From: Aphanothece sp. CMT-3BRIN-NPC111
GTDB taxonomy: Bacteria > Cyanobacteriota > Cyanobacteriia > Cyanobacteriales > JAHHGU01
Direction of reading: 5' to 3'
Assembly: GCA_019359765.1 (NCBI GenBank)
Contig: JAHHGU010000053.1
Coordinates: 1-38,863, forward strand
Length of the DNA stretch: 38,863 nucleotides
Under the pieces are notes generated by a model. The model was given only the letters and a program-made list of their open reading frames with translations. It did not search any database and was not told the origin of the DNA. Shown here one piece after another: positions 1 through 7,559 of this stretch (positions are counted from its first letter, which is position 1; every line of letters begins with the position of its first letter). The position numbers and the translations under genes are program-made.

Positions 1-129
1 TACTTAACGAGGATTGATGCTTTGTTTGGCTTTCAAACTATTTTTTTGTCTAGGTTCAGTGTGTCAAGGTCTTTCCCAGACACCCTTATCAGTATAATCC
101 AGACGCCATTCACTTTGAGGTAGTGATAA

Positions 130-281
130 CCGTACTAACTAGTAGGGTTTGTACTACCGTTAGTCGGCGGCTTGCTGCCTGGTCACAGGGATTAGGGTTT
201 TTCAAGGCACTCCCCTACTATAGCCAAGACAAAGGGGGAGCGTGTTGAATATACCGTACTAATAGGTAGAAGTTGTACTAC
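130..281. repeat. pair of ~27-bp repeats, each with two GTACTA boxes
   Basis: Two imperfect copies lie at 130-157 and 254-281. Each starts CCGTACTA and ends TTGTACTAC. The two GTACTA hexamers inside a copy are 19 bp apart start to start (132/151 and 256/275), and this spacing is identical in both copies. Each copy also contains GTA-N7-TAC, one base short of the NtcA consensus GTA-N8-TAC. The arrangement looks like paired protein-binding boxes, but no gene lies directly downstream, so the function is unknown. The rest of 1-534 holds no convincing coding frame. Confidence 0.5.
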
Positions 282-330
282 TCTTTGGTGAGTTATATGC
301 AGCTGATAACAAAGCATTTTTACAAGAAAC

Positions 331-395
331 CACGGAGGAGGCGACGGAAAAGCCGCTTCCGTGTCGGGTGCGTTCGCGCCTTAACTTCGTGCCCG
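331..395. other. two adjacent strong hairpins
   Basis: Arms 331-342 and 352-363 pair over 12 positions with one mismatch and one G-U around a 9-nt loop. Directly after, 365-372 (CGGGTGCG) pairs with 388-395 (CGTGCCCG) with two G-U pairs. Back-to-back stems in a gene-free stretch could be a structured RNA, for example the 3' end of an IS200/IS605 element or its guide RNA, or a terminator for a gene left of the window. No transposase frame is visible in the window, so the identity stays open. Confidence 0.4.
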
Positions 396-504
396 TTGTC
401 AAAGTTCAGTTTCAAGATTTCTCCCTAATTTACCTGGCGGCTAATCCCCTAAACCGTGGGGTTTGGTTTCTAACCTACGCATCACGCCACCTAACTGCTA
501 CAAT

Positions 505-531
505 CTGACCTCACACCTTTTCTGAGGTCAG
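505..531 (+). promoter_or_regulatory. perfect 9-bp inverted repeat covering the ribosome-binding site
   Basis: CTGACCTCA (505-513) and TGAGGTCAG (523-531) are perfect reverse complements with a 9-nt spacer. The right arm contains GAGG, the likely ribosome-binding site for the ATG at 535. In RNA the stem would hide that site. In DNA the dyad could be a repressor operator, since a TACAAT-type -10 box (499-504) abuts it. The structure is seen in the sequence; the regulatory role is inferred. Confidence 0.5.
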
Positions 532-534
532 AAG

Positions 535-969
535 ATGGCACAACTCGATCGCTTAATCATGATGGCAGAAGACGAACTAACCCAGTACAGCACCGATGCC
601 CGCAAAATAGAAAAACTGCGCCAAAAAATAGGTATATCCGTCACCGCCGCCGAACAGCGACAAGTCAAAGAAACATTACTCGCCGAAATACCAACTAACT
701 CGATCGGCCATTTAGTATAAAAACAGCGACAAACCATCGCCCTCCCGTTCTGGGGAATCGCCGGACTAGGATTGCTACTGGGGGTTTCTATGCAACAGCC
801 CTTAGATTTCATCGCTACCATCGCCGGAACTGCTTTAGCTATCGGTTTACAAAAATGGGGTTGGAAGCTGCAAGCCAAACGTTTAGTCTTGGCAACCCTA
901 GAAGACATTGAACAGCGCATCAGTCAAAGAGCGACCGAAACCGCAACTACTGGAAAGAGCGATCGCTAA
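535..969 (+). pseudogene. small one-TM protein interrupted by an in-frame TAA
   Basis: The frame opens at ATG 535 behind a good ribosome-binding site and meets TAA at 718-720 after 61 codons. The same frame continues with no other stop to 969, which would give about 144 residues. The first part is charged and probably helical (DARKIEKLRQKIG). Past the stop come a hydrophobic segment (ALPFWGIAGLGLLLGV) and a second amphipathic or hydrophobic stretch ending near EDIEQRISQRA. The downstream part has no well-placed start of its own. A nonsense mutation in a once-intact gene is the simplest reading. I do not recognise the family. Readthrough or a sequencing error are the alternatives. Confidence 0.6.
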
Positions 970-1243
970 TTCAGGTTATGCTGTCAATTAGATAAACTGT
1001 TGACACTCTGCACGATGAATCGACGCAGATTCTTGGGTCTTAGGGGAGCCTGAGTTTAACCACTTCCAGGTGGAGAGTCTAACTCCTCGCCAAGCATCCA
1101 GTATTCTGTTGAGAGTTAACAGAGACTAATTTATTATTCACTGCTGACACAAAGCGCTGCCTGCGAGGGAGCGGTTAATATTTAATTTTATTAACTTTTG
1201 AACAATGATTCTTTGCTTTTTTCACACATTGCTAGCCTCTAGC
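970..1243. other. intergenic region, no supported gene
   Basis: No convincing coding frame is seen. A short start-like peptide at 1015 (MNRRRFLGLRGA then stop) resembles a twin-arginine signal but ends after 12 codons. It may be chance or the remains of a lost exported protein. Confidence 0.4.
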
Positions 1244-1408
1244 TTAGATCGCTTTATCTAGGTTCCAGGCTGCACTAATCAACGCCAGATTTCTAAAAGC
1301 TTGGGGAAAATTTCCTAACGCCTCGTCACTGGAAATTGTTTGCTCAGCATAAAGCCCCAGATGGTTGGCATAGCCCAGCATCTTTTCAAATACGGGTCGG
1401 GCTTCATC
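1244..1408 (-). pseudogene. C-terminal remnant of a family 15 glycoside hydrolase (glucoamylase-like)
   Basis: Reading the minus strand from 1408 to the TAA at 1244-1246 gives 54 codons. They include DEARPVFEKMLGYANHLGLY and, further on, LGNFPQAFRNLALISAA followed by WNLDKAI. The block 'lle-YaN.lGLyaEe... LGNFPQAFsHlaLI.AA' is the conserved end of GH15 glucoamylase/trehalase-like proteins. The catalytic barrel is entirely missing. Upstream the frame runs for a while into the 3' part of the neighbouring unknown gene without family resemblance. This looks like the scar of a deletion that removed about 90% of the gene. Confidence 0.65.
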
Positions 1409-1455
1409 GCGGCGGGTCTTATCCTTAGACAGATTAAAGCGATGCGAGGAAAGTA

Positions 1456-1722
1456 CTACTTCGATTTCCGTTTTGATTTGGGTGGGGTTCGGTGTGCGCC
1501 AAAGTATTTTTCACTGCGGTAGCGCAGCCACACCCGCAACTGTTGTGGAATCTGGTCTTTTTGTTCTTTTGTAAGTGTGTTGTACAGGGATAAAGCACGT
1601 TCTCGCTCTCCCCTACAGGCAGGGTTATTATGAGCATCCCAGTAGCTACGGGCAACGCGAATCCGCCGACAGACTTCTTTGATGAGTGCTTCTCCTGTAA
1701 GAGGATTTTCTTGCTTTGCCAT
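1456..1722 (-). CDS. hypothetical protein, 88 aa, basic
   Basis: ATG at 1720-1722 reads MAKQENPLTGEALIKEVCRR and continues as a compact, soluble, strongly basic protein rich in Arg/Lys, with a Lys/Ser-rich tail. No signal peptide or membrane segment is seen. The N-terminal 'PLTGEALIKEV' style recalls small uncharacterised cyanobacterial proteins, but I cannot attach a family or function. The gene ends beside the glycoside hydrolase remnant, so its last residues may have been altered by the same deletion. It is divergent from the DUF3891 gene, with about 107 bp between the start codons. Confidence 0.6.
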   Translation of the reverse strand: MAKQENPLTGEALIKEVCRRIRVARSYWDAHNNPACRGERERALSLYNTLTKEQKDQIPQQLRVWLRYRSEKYFGAHRTPPKSKRKSK

Positions 1723-1829
1723 ACTTCAATCAGAATGCGCTCTCCTAAATCCTAACCCGTAGCATGAAGGCATTTGCCCTTTCTGCGGTCTATTGTTTGA
1801 ACATAAGGGTTGTGCAAACAGGGACAGTC

Positions 1830-2615
1830 ATGTTGTACCGCACTATTGATGAAAATCGAATAAGTATTACTCAACCTACCCATGCCTGGGTTTCTGGACA
1901 ACTGGCTCACGTCTGGGGCAATGAAATGTTTGGTTCGGTTGCTCCTTATGAAGCAGTTTGCTTGGGGGCCCAACAGCATGACATTGGTTGGATACCGTGG
2001 GAATCGGCTCCGAGCTTCAATCATGACACGGGCTACCCTCATAGTTTTACGGAAGTTGCACCGGAAGTGCATACAAAATTATGGGCGGGGGCAAAACAAC
2101 TGGCAATGCCGATGGGACGATATGCGGCACTGCTGGTTTCGCTGCATGGAACAGGATTATATGAACGCTTTACCCACTGGAAAAAATCACCAGAAGCGAC
2201 GCGGGTTGTGGAAGCATTTTTGCAACAGGAGAAGGAATTTCAACAGGATTTAATCGCCTCTTTAGGGAAAGATCCGGCTTATCAGCCGTATGTTACGCCC
2301 GAAGTAATTTCTCGGAATCGAAGGCTTGTAGCCACCTTTGATGCGTTGTCTCTGTTCATTTGCATGGGCGTAACTGCACCAAAGCAGCTTGAGCAAGCGC
2401 CATCGGCAACGGGAGAAACTACTTTAACGTTGACACCTATTAATGATGACCCAACTCAGTTATGGGTTGAGCCGTGGTGTTTCCAGTCGGATCAGGTGGA
2501 AGTGGTATTTGAAGGACGGATTCTCAAGGAGAAAACAAACGATGAGGAGATGATGCGCGAGCAACTGGCGATCGCTCCTTGGGTAACACTCACTGCAACC
2601 CTTCGCCCCAGATAG
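1830..2615 (+). CDS. DUF3891 family protein
   Basis: A soluble protein of 261 residues from the ATG at 1830. An in-frame ATG at 1764 would add 22 residues, but the family begins close to MLYR, and GGGACA (1820-1825) gives a better ribosome-binding site for 1830. The N-terminal part carries the family's His-rich signature: ITQPTHAWVSGQLA, then AQQHDIGW, WESAP and TGYPHSF. The pattern of conserved His/Asp suggests a metal-dependent, HD-like hydrolase fold, but the biochemical activity of DUF3891 proteins is unknown to me. The gene stands alone, followed by 147 bp and the histidine kinase. No membrane segment is seen. Confidence 0.8.
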   Translation: MLYRTIDENRISITQPTHAWVSGQLAHVWGNEMFGSVAPYEAVCLGAQQHDIGWIPWESAPSFNHDTGYPHSFTEVAPEVHTKLWAGAKQLAMPMGRYAALLVSLHGTGLYERFTHWKKSPEATRVVEAFLQQEKEFQQDLIASLGKDPAYQPYVTPEVISRNRRLVATFDALSLFICMGVTAPKQLEQAPSATGETTLTLTPINDDPTQLWVEPWCFQSDQVEVVFEGRILKEKTNDEEMMREQLAIAPWVTLTATLRPR

Positions 2616-2762
2616 AGGCAGGAATGGATGGGGCTTTGTATGATGACAGGCTGAATCTGCCCCATGCAGAGGCAACAAGCTTCACAGCTATTTAAAGTCT
2701 TGAGGGAATTGAATTAAGATATTGTTACAATTTGGTAATTTCAAGCTGACTATTTCCGGGTT

Positions 2763-3878
2763 GTGGTACTCCTACAATTTATGTCTAGACTTGCTTCTGA
2801 CCGTCTTCGGCAAAATGCTGAAATAATTATGCAAATGTGGGAGAAGCGGGCGCGTGATGAAGTTTATGCCTCAATGCATCAGAACTCTCTCGTCTTACAA
2901 GATTCGCTACCTAAGTACTTAAAGCAACTGGTAAATGAACTCTCAACCAGCATTGAAAGAACACCTGCCCGCATCGCGAGCGACGAGATAGAAAGCACTC
3001 GGATTGGCAAGCTGCATGGGCATGAACGGGCGGGCTATGCTGACTACTCCATGAGCCAACTGATTTTTGAGTACCACATCCTGCGTCAGGTGATCTTTCA
3101 GGTTTTAGAGGAAGAAGCACCTTTAGGAGTGCGAGAACGCGACATCATTATCGGCTCTATTGAGCAAGCAGTTAATGACGCGGCTACTCAGTTCTCACAG
3201 ACGCTGCAAGATATTCAAGAGCTATTTATGGTAACGCTGACTCATGATCTCAGAGGGCCTATTAATGTTGTGAAAATGGGAACTCAGCTAACTCTGCGTC
3301 GGCTTGAACGAGGAGATACCCATGTTGATGTAGCGGCGAGAATGCTCGGTGCGATCAATCGGCTGGATTCGATGATTCAAAATCTGCTTGATGCAAGTCG
3401 GCTGCGGGCAGGGCAAAGTTTAAAGCTGGAATTTGAAGAATGCGATTTAGAGAAGCTAGTTTTTGAGGTAGTGGAGGATTTGAACTTCGCTTATGGAGAG
3501 CGGTTTGTTGTTGTCTCTGATTCTGATATCAAGACTTATTGCAGCCGTAAAGAAATACGGCGGGTGATTGAAAATTTAGCTATTAACGCTGTGAAATATG
3601 GTGAGCCTAATACGCCAATTACTCTGACGCTCCAGCCAACTGAAACGCAGGTCAGCCTAACTATTCATAATGAAGGTAATCCGATTGCTATAGACGCTCA
3701 GTCAATTCTCTTTCAACAATTTCGGCGCACTACCTCTGCTGAAGATCAAACGGGATGGGGATTAGGATTATTTTTGGTAAAGAGTATTACTGAGGCGCAT
3801 CAAGGGACGATTGAGGTTGAAAGTGCGGAAGGTAAGGGGACAAGCTTTATCGTTAAGTTGCCTAAACTTTCCCTTTAG
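2763..3878 (+). CDS. sensor histidine kinase with RsbRD-like N-terminal domain
   Basis: A 371-residue soluble kinase. Residues about 10-150 are all-helical and resemble the RsbRD N-terminal sensor domain (LRQNAEIIMQMWEKRARDEV; HERAGYADYSMSQLIFEYHI). The dimerisation box has the phospho-acceptor His161 (LTHDLRGPIN). The HATPase domain has an N box at 270-280 (ENLAINAVKYG) and a G2 box at 331-337 (GWGLGLF). The usual DxGxGI of the G1 box is replaced by HNEGNPI near 302-308, the form seen in a subgroup of such kinases. The start is GTG 2763; ATG 2781 is equally possible. No response regulator lies next to it, so its partner is elsewhere. No membrane segment, so it senses a cytoplasmic signal. 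Confidence 0.85.
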   Translation: MVLLQFMSRLASDRLRQNAEIIMQMWEKRARDEVYASMHQNSLVLQDSLPKYLKQLVNELSTSIERTPARIASDEIESTRIGKLHGHERAGYADYSMSQLIFEYHILRQVIFQVLEEEAPLGVRERDIIIGSIEQAVNDAATQFSQTLQDIQELFMVTLTHDLRGPINVVKMGTQLTLRRLERGDTHVDVAARMLGAINRLDSMIQNLLDASRLRAGQSLKLEFEECDLEKLVFEVVEDLNFAYGERFVVVSDSDIKTYCSRKEIRRVIENLAINAVKYGEPNTPITLTLQPTETQVSLTIHNEGNPIAIDAQSILFQQFRRTTSAEDQTGWGLGLFLVKSITEAHQGTIEVESAEGKGTSFIVKLPKLSL

Positions 3879-4134
3879 GTAAGTAAGTTACTGAGCCGCT
3901 CTTGCATTTCAGGTGTGGTGTCCTGGGTTTGGCTGGCTCGTTAAAGTCTACAATGATTCCGTAGTCAATTCTAAGCAGTGGATTGGAACAGATGCTGGAC
4001 GCGCCCCACCGGGAACTAGAAAGTAATTGAATTGACGATCGCGCAGCGTAACCTAGGCATATCGTTCTTGCTCAATTGCTACAAAACTTTGCTCTTTAAA
4101 TTTGCATCCTGATTATTAAGACGTTGGAGTTTAT
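3879..4134. other. intergenic region with a short degenerate open frame
   Basis: Between the kinase and the dehydrogenase the plus strand has about 43 stop-free codons without a start, ending at the TAA at 4023-4025 (…VNSKQWIGTDAGRAPPGTRK). It may be the tail of a lost gene, but I recognise no family. GGAG near 4124 is the ribosome-binding site for the next gene. Confidence 0.3.
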
Positions 4135-4800
4135 ATGGCAACTTATCTGGTTACGGGTGCTAATCGGGGGATTGGTTACGAATATTGCCGCCAACTGCAA
4201 GCGCGGGGAGAGCGAGTGATTGCTGTCTGTCGCAGTGCTTCTGAGGAATTGAAGCAGCTAGGGGTGCGGGTTGAGGACGGGATTGATATTACCTCTGATG
4301 CTTCGGTTGCTTCTTTGCGAGATCGCCTGGGTGATACGGCGATTGATGTTCTGATTAACAATGCCGGAATTATCAAGCGCGTCACGCTGGAAGACTTAGA
4401 TTTTGAGAGCATTCGAGAGCAGTTTGAGGTGAATGCTCTGGGGCCTTTACGAGTGACTCACGCGCTATTGCCACTTCTCAAAGCAGGCTCCAAAATCGCC
4501 TTGATGACGAGCCGCATGGGGTCAATTGCAGATAATACTTCTGGCAGTTCCTATGGCTACCGGATGTCTAAAGTGGCGTTGTCGATGGCAGGCAAGTCGC
4601 TATCTCTCGATCTCAAACCGCGTGGGATTGCGGTAGCAATTCTCCATCCAGGGTTAGTTCAAACGCGCATGACGAATTTTACATCTGGTGGCATCACGCC
4701 GGAAGAGTCTGTGAAAGGTTTGTTGGCTCGGATTGATGAGTTGACGCTGGAAAATACAGGCACTTTTTGGCACGCTAATGGAGAAGTGCTGCCGTGGTAA
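4135..4800 (+). CDS. short-chain dehydrogenase/reductase (SDR)
   Basis: A classical SDR of 221 residues, slightly short for the family. It has the NAD(P)-binding TGANRGIG at 7-14, NNAG at 75-78, a catalytic Ser near 126 (LMTSRMGS), and the YxxxK pair Tyr142/Lys146 (YRMSK), followed by HPG. It is a cytosolic oxidoreductase acting on an unknown carbonyl or alcohol. The C-factor-like subgroup fits in length and motif spacing. GGAG upstream supports the ATG at 4135. A 71-bp stretch of this gene (4531-4601) reappears at 7810-7880 with 62 matches, so part of it was copied locally. Confidence 0.85.
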   Translation: MATYLVTGANRGIGYEYCRQLQARGERVIAVCRSASEELKQLGVRVEDGIDITSDASVASLRDRLGDTAIDVLINNAGIIKRVTLEDLDFESIREQFEVNALGPLRVTHALLPLLKAGSKIALMTSRMGSIADNTSGSSYGYRMSKVALSMAGKSLSLDLKPRGIAVAILHPGLVQTRMTNFTSGGITPEESVKGLLARIDELTLENTGTFWHANGEVLPW

Positions 4801-4936
4801 ATCTGTGTACCTGATTTAAGAAGTTTACACTCCCTGAGCTTGTGGAAGGGACGGGGTTTCCACCCACAAATTCTGATGAACGGTGGGGTGGGGGTATGCT
4901 CTTAAAGTAATGACAGCGATCGACCGTAGTGAATTA

Positions 4937-6088
4937 CTAATTACCAAAAGCTTGCCAGATCAGAATTTCTTTTGCTCTTGGTATAGCTAACATTTGACCA
5001 TCTGGGCTAAATAATGCTGTTCTAGCACTATGTACAGCATTACCACCACCAATACCCCAGTTTTTGCCAATTTGGGTATTAAAGATACGTGTACCAGCTA
5101 CGTCACCGCTAGCCAGATAGGTTTTAGCATCAGGACTGAGTGATAAAAGGCCATCCGTTCTGTCTACCCCAACAGGAACAGTACGCAGAGTTCCACCCGT
5201 TTTTACGTCCCAAGTGCGGAGGTGAGCGTCATACATCATGCCATCTTTTGACAGACTGGTTAATGTTTGACCATCTGGGCTAAAGACCATGCTTGCGGAA
5301 ATTAAGTCATCTTTTAGGGTGTGGAGGAGTTTACCCGTGTTAGGGTTCCAAAGTTGAATCATGCCCTTGTGGTTATAAGGCCCATCGGGATTAAAACCGA
5401 GGCTGGCTAACACTTGGCTATCGGGACTAAACCTTAGCTTTCGTAAAGATTCGATATTACTCCTGAGTCCAAAACGCTTTTCTCCGGTTGCCACATCCCA
5501 TAACTGAATCAGGCGATTTGTGGAACTGAAATTTTTTTGTGCGCTACTGGCAATAAATTGTCCGTTTGGGCTAAATTCCAGGCTGGAAACATGAGAAAAA
5601 AGGGATATTTCATCAAAATTACTTTGAGATGGAAACTCTACACTATTGGTGGCAATAGGTTGTTTCCAGATCGCTTCTCCTGTTTTGCTATTCCATAGAC
5701 CAACCCCTATTGATTTATCAATTTGCGAGTAGACGATGCTGGCAACAAACTTTCCATCAGGACTGATGGCAACATCTCCAAAGTAAGTGGTATCGTCTGC
5801 TTTGATAGATGAGAGTAATTCCCCTTTTTTTACATCCCACAACTGAATAGCTTTACCCCGTTCACCATTACAGACGAGTAGAAGTCCATTAGAGCTAAAC
5901 TTGGCATAGCTTGCTTGAGTGGGCAACGTGTGAACTAGCTTGGGGTTTTCCCACGGTGATTCAGCTTCAGCCACGGCAGCGCTTGGTGCTTGAGCGAAGA
6001 AGTCAGTAGATTGTGCTACAGATGTTCCTGCAAGTGTAGCGATCGCCAGGACTGTCACTGTTAAGGCAGTTGTTTTCTTCATACTCAA
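4937..6088 (-). CDS. exported WD40-repeat beta-propeller protein
   Basis: 383 residues. The N-terminus is a typical Sec signal peptide: basic MSMKK, a hydrophobic core, then SVA|QS with cleavage expected after Ala25. The mature part contains degenerate WD40 blades recognisable by repeated SPDGK/SPNGQ/SPDSQ turns and LWDV/LWNP ends (AIQLWDVKKGELL; LIQLWDVATGEK; MIQLWNPNTGKLL; LRTWDVKTGG). One seven-bladed propeller is likely. No enzyme domain is attached, so a periplasmic scaffold or binding role is plausible but not shown. It is convergent with the dehydrogenase, with a 136-bp gap containing only a weak 6-bp stem (4842-4863). Confidence 0.85.
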   Translation of the reverse strand: MSMKKTTALTVTVLAIATLAGTSVAQSTDFFAQAPSAAVAEAESPWENPKLVHTLPTQASYAKFSSNGLLLVCNGERGKAIQLWDVKKGELLSSIKADDTTYFGDVAISPDGKFVASIVYSQIDKSIGVGLWNSKTGEAIWKQPIATNSVEFPSQSNFDEISLFSHVSSLEFSPNGQFIASSAQKNFSSTNRLIQLWDVATGEKRFGLRSNIESLRKLRFSPDSQVLASLGFNPDGPYNHKGMIQLWNPNTGKLLHTLKDDLISASMVFSPDGQTLTSLSKDGMMYDAHLRTWDVKTGGTLRTVPVGVDRTDGLLSLSPDAKTYLASGDVAGTRIFNTQIGKNWGIGGGNAVHSARTALFSPDGQMLAIPRAKEILIWQAFGN

Positions 6089-6172
6089 GCCAAAAGTGGT
6101 AGTGATTAACTACTAACTAATGACTCTTAATGAATGATTTTGTTTCTGCTCGCTTTGCAACGGTGATAAATA

Positions 6173-6414
6173 CTAAGAGAAGAGTTGAGTAAGAAGTTCC
6201 TCACGAGTTACATCAAAGTGATTTTAAATATCGCGCAAAATTGCGCGAAGAGTGCCAATTCTAGTAGGGCTATGGTTGGGAATAGTAATATGGTGTTCTC
6301 CATTCTCTTGAGTGGTTAATCGAATATGACTTCCGGTTTCGCGATCACCGTGTATCCTAACTTTTTCAGAGCCTGTGTCAACACTTCACCAGACAGCTCT
6401 CTGGGCAGCTTCAT
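6173..6414 (-). pseudogene. hicA: hicA-like toxin, frameshifted and with a nonsense codon
   Basis: From ATG at 6412-6414 the frame reads MKLPRELSGEVLTQALKKLG and then YT, the usual start of cyanobacterial YcfA/HicA toxins. Near 6341-6352 the reading frame is lost; a neighbouring frame continues with GDRETGSHIRLTTQENGEHH and ITIPNHSPTRIGTLRAILRDI. This includes the GSHIRL motif with the catalytic His. A TAA at 6224-6226 then interrupts, after which NHFDVTREELLTQLF completes the family pattern to the stop at 6173-6175. Two independent lesions make a functional product unlikely. Its start overlaps the hicB stop by 4 bp (ATGA), the classical arrangement of a coupled pair. Confidence 0.85.
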
Positions 6415-6620
6415 GAAGCAATGACCTCATCATGTACGATATGTAAACAAATCAGTTTCGGGCGGGTTGCTTCATCAGGATAATGACAATGAACAGCATC
6501 TCTAACCAGTTCACGTAGTTCTTGAATGTTGTAAGCTTGTGTAAAAATTGATTCGCCGATCGCCCTAGCTACATAGCCGCCTTCAAGATCATCTTCAACA
6601 AAAAAAATAATTTCTGTCAT
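6411..6620 (-). CDS. hicB: HicB-like antitoxin, intact partner of a dead hicA
   Basis: 69 residues starting MTEIIFFVEDDLEGGYVARA, with the later block ELRELVRDAVHCHYP. This is the short partial-RNase-H-like HicB form that precedes hicA genes in cyanobacteria. It would bind and block the HicA mRNA interferase. The frame is complete, while the downstream toxin gene, overlapping by ATGA, carries a frameshift and a stop codon. It may now be a free antitoxin acting on HicA homologues elsewhere, or simply not yet decayed. Confidence 0.8.
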   Translation of the reverse strand: MTEIIFFVEDDLEGGYVARAIGESIFTQAYNIQELRELVRDAVHCHYPDEATRPKLICLHIVHDEVIAS

Positions 6621-6985
6621 GTTACTTTATCATTCGGATATTGGGTCATGAAGTTATACTAAATCGGAAAGCTGGGAATCAATTGAGTAATTTATACCAT
6701 TAGTTACATGGTTTATTTGAGGGAAATCATAACTTTTTGATAATGCAACACCTCATCAAACGATAAAGTGCGTTTAGCTTTGTTATTGAGTCAGTTTTTC
6801 TGAGAGGTTGTCTGGCATTTAAATCGTGATAGTTGCCACAGCGAGAGCCACGCAATAACTACACTATTCGCTATTCTATGCTGGGTTGAGAGCTTCTCCC
6901 AGAGTGTAAGCCGCTGACTTAGTGGAGGGTTTATTAAGGCGATCGCACTAGGGCTTCGGCTAAGCAAGATATACAATCTTTGCTT
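6621..6985. other. intergenic region, no supported gene
   Basis: 365 bp between hicB and the hsdM remnant. On the minus strand short stop-interrupted frames occur, one with LSFDEVLHYQKVMISLK, which may be the tail of a lost gene, but I cannot assign it. A HIP1 octamer lies near 6952. TACAAT just upstream of 6986 could be the old hsdM -10 box. Confidence 0.35.
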
Positions 6986-7318
6986 ATGAGTACCGCCACC
7001 CACAACATTGTTGCCAAGCTCTGGAATCTCTATAACGTCCTCAAGGACGACGGGGTCACTTAGCATCAGTACGTACTCGAACTCACGTATCTACTGTTTC
7101 TGAAGATGGCGAAGGAAACTCGCACTGAGAAACAGCTTCCAGAGGATTATCGCTGGGACAATCTAGAAAGGCAAGCTGAGTCTAATCGGCTAAGATTCTA
7201 TAAGGATCTGTTGAGATATTTAGGAAGCCACGGCTCCACGCTGGTTAAAGAAATTGGGTGTCAAGACACGGAGTTGCGGGGAATTTTGCAAGAATTGGGT
7301 GAGGAAATTAGTTTGTAG
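6986..7318 (+). pseudogene. hsdM: N-terminal fragment of type I restriction methylase HsdM, with in-frame stop
   Basis: From ATG 6986 the frame reads MSTATHNIVAKLWNLYNVL then KDDGVT, followed by TAG at 7061-7063. The same frame goes on with HQYVLELTYLLFLKMAKE, QLPEDYRWDNLERQ and LRFYKDLLRYLGSHGSTLVK to the TAG ending at 7318. This is the HsdM_N helical domain. The SAM-binding and NPPY catalytic part is missing, and no hsdS or hsdR is seen. The remnant therefore has a nonsense mutation plus loss of at least two thirds of the gene. The segment after the stop has an ATG (7106) that would give 70 residues, but no independent function is likely. Confidence 0.85.
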
Positions 7319-7334
7319 GTACGGAGTGAGAACT

Positions 7335-7559
7335 ATGCACAGCATCACACTAAAATCCCATATCGGTAGCGATGGCCTTTTGAAGGTTCATTTACCTGGC
7401 ATGAGAGATACGGATATCGAGGTTGTCATTGTCTATCAAACTAGCCTGTCCAAAAGTGTTGAAGCAGCATCTCTTTCACAGTTTTACGGATGCATCCAAA
7501 ATGACTCATTTTTTAGACATCCTCAAGACGAACAACCTGAACGCGAAAGCTTGGAATGA
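7335..7559 (+). CDS. VapB-type antitoxin-like protein, intact partner of a dead vapC
   Basis: 74 residues from ATG 7335 with GGAGTGAG 5-12 bases upstream. The N-terminus (MHSITLKSHIGSDGLLKVHL) resembles small antitoxins that precede PIN-domain toxins in cyanobacteria: a short beta-strand-rich head and an acidic, flexible tail (DEQPERESLE) that would wrap the toxin. Its TGA overlaps the vapC ATG (ATGA, 7556-7559), so translation would be coupled. The toxin is broken while this frame is complete. Assignment rests on position plus a weak family resemblance. Confidence 0.65.
   Translation: MHSITLKSHIGSDGLLKVHLPGMRDTDIEVVIVYQTSLSKSVEAASLSQFYGCIQNDSFFRHPQDEQPERESLE

Noticed and set aside
1015..1053. 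MNRRRFLGLRGA start-like peptide resembling a twin-arginine signal
   Set aside because: Stops after 12 codons and nothing downstream resembles an exported protein in any frame.
3900..4025. 43-codon open frame between the kinase and the dehydrogenase
   Set aside because: No start codon and no recognisable family; could be chance.
4842..4863. Terminator between the SDR and WD40 genes
   Set aside because: Only a 6-bp stem with a 10-nt loop and no T-run.
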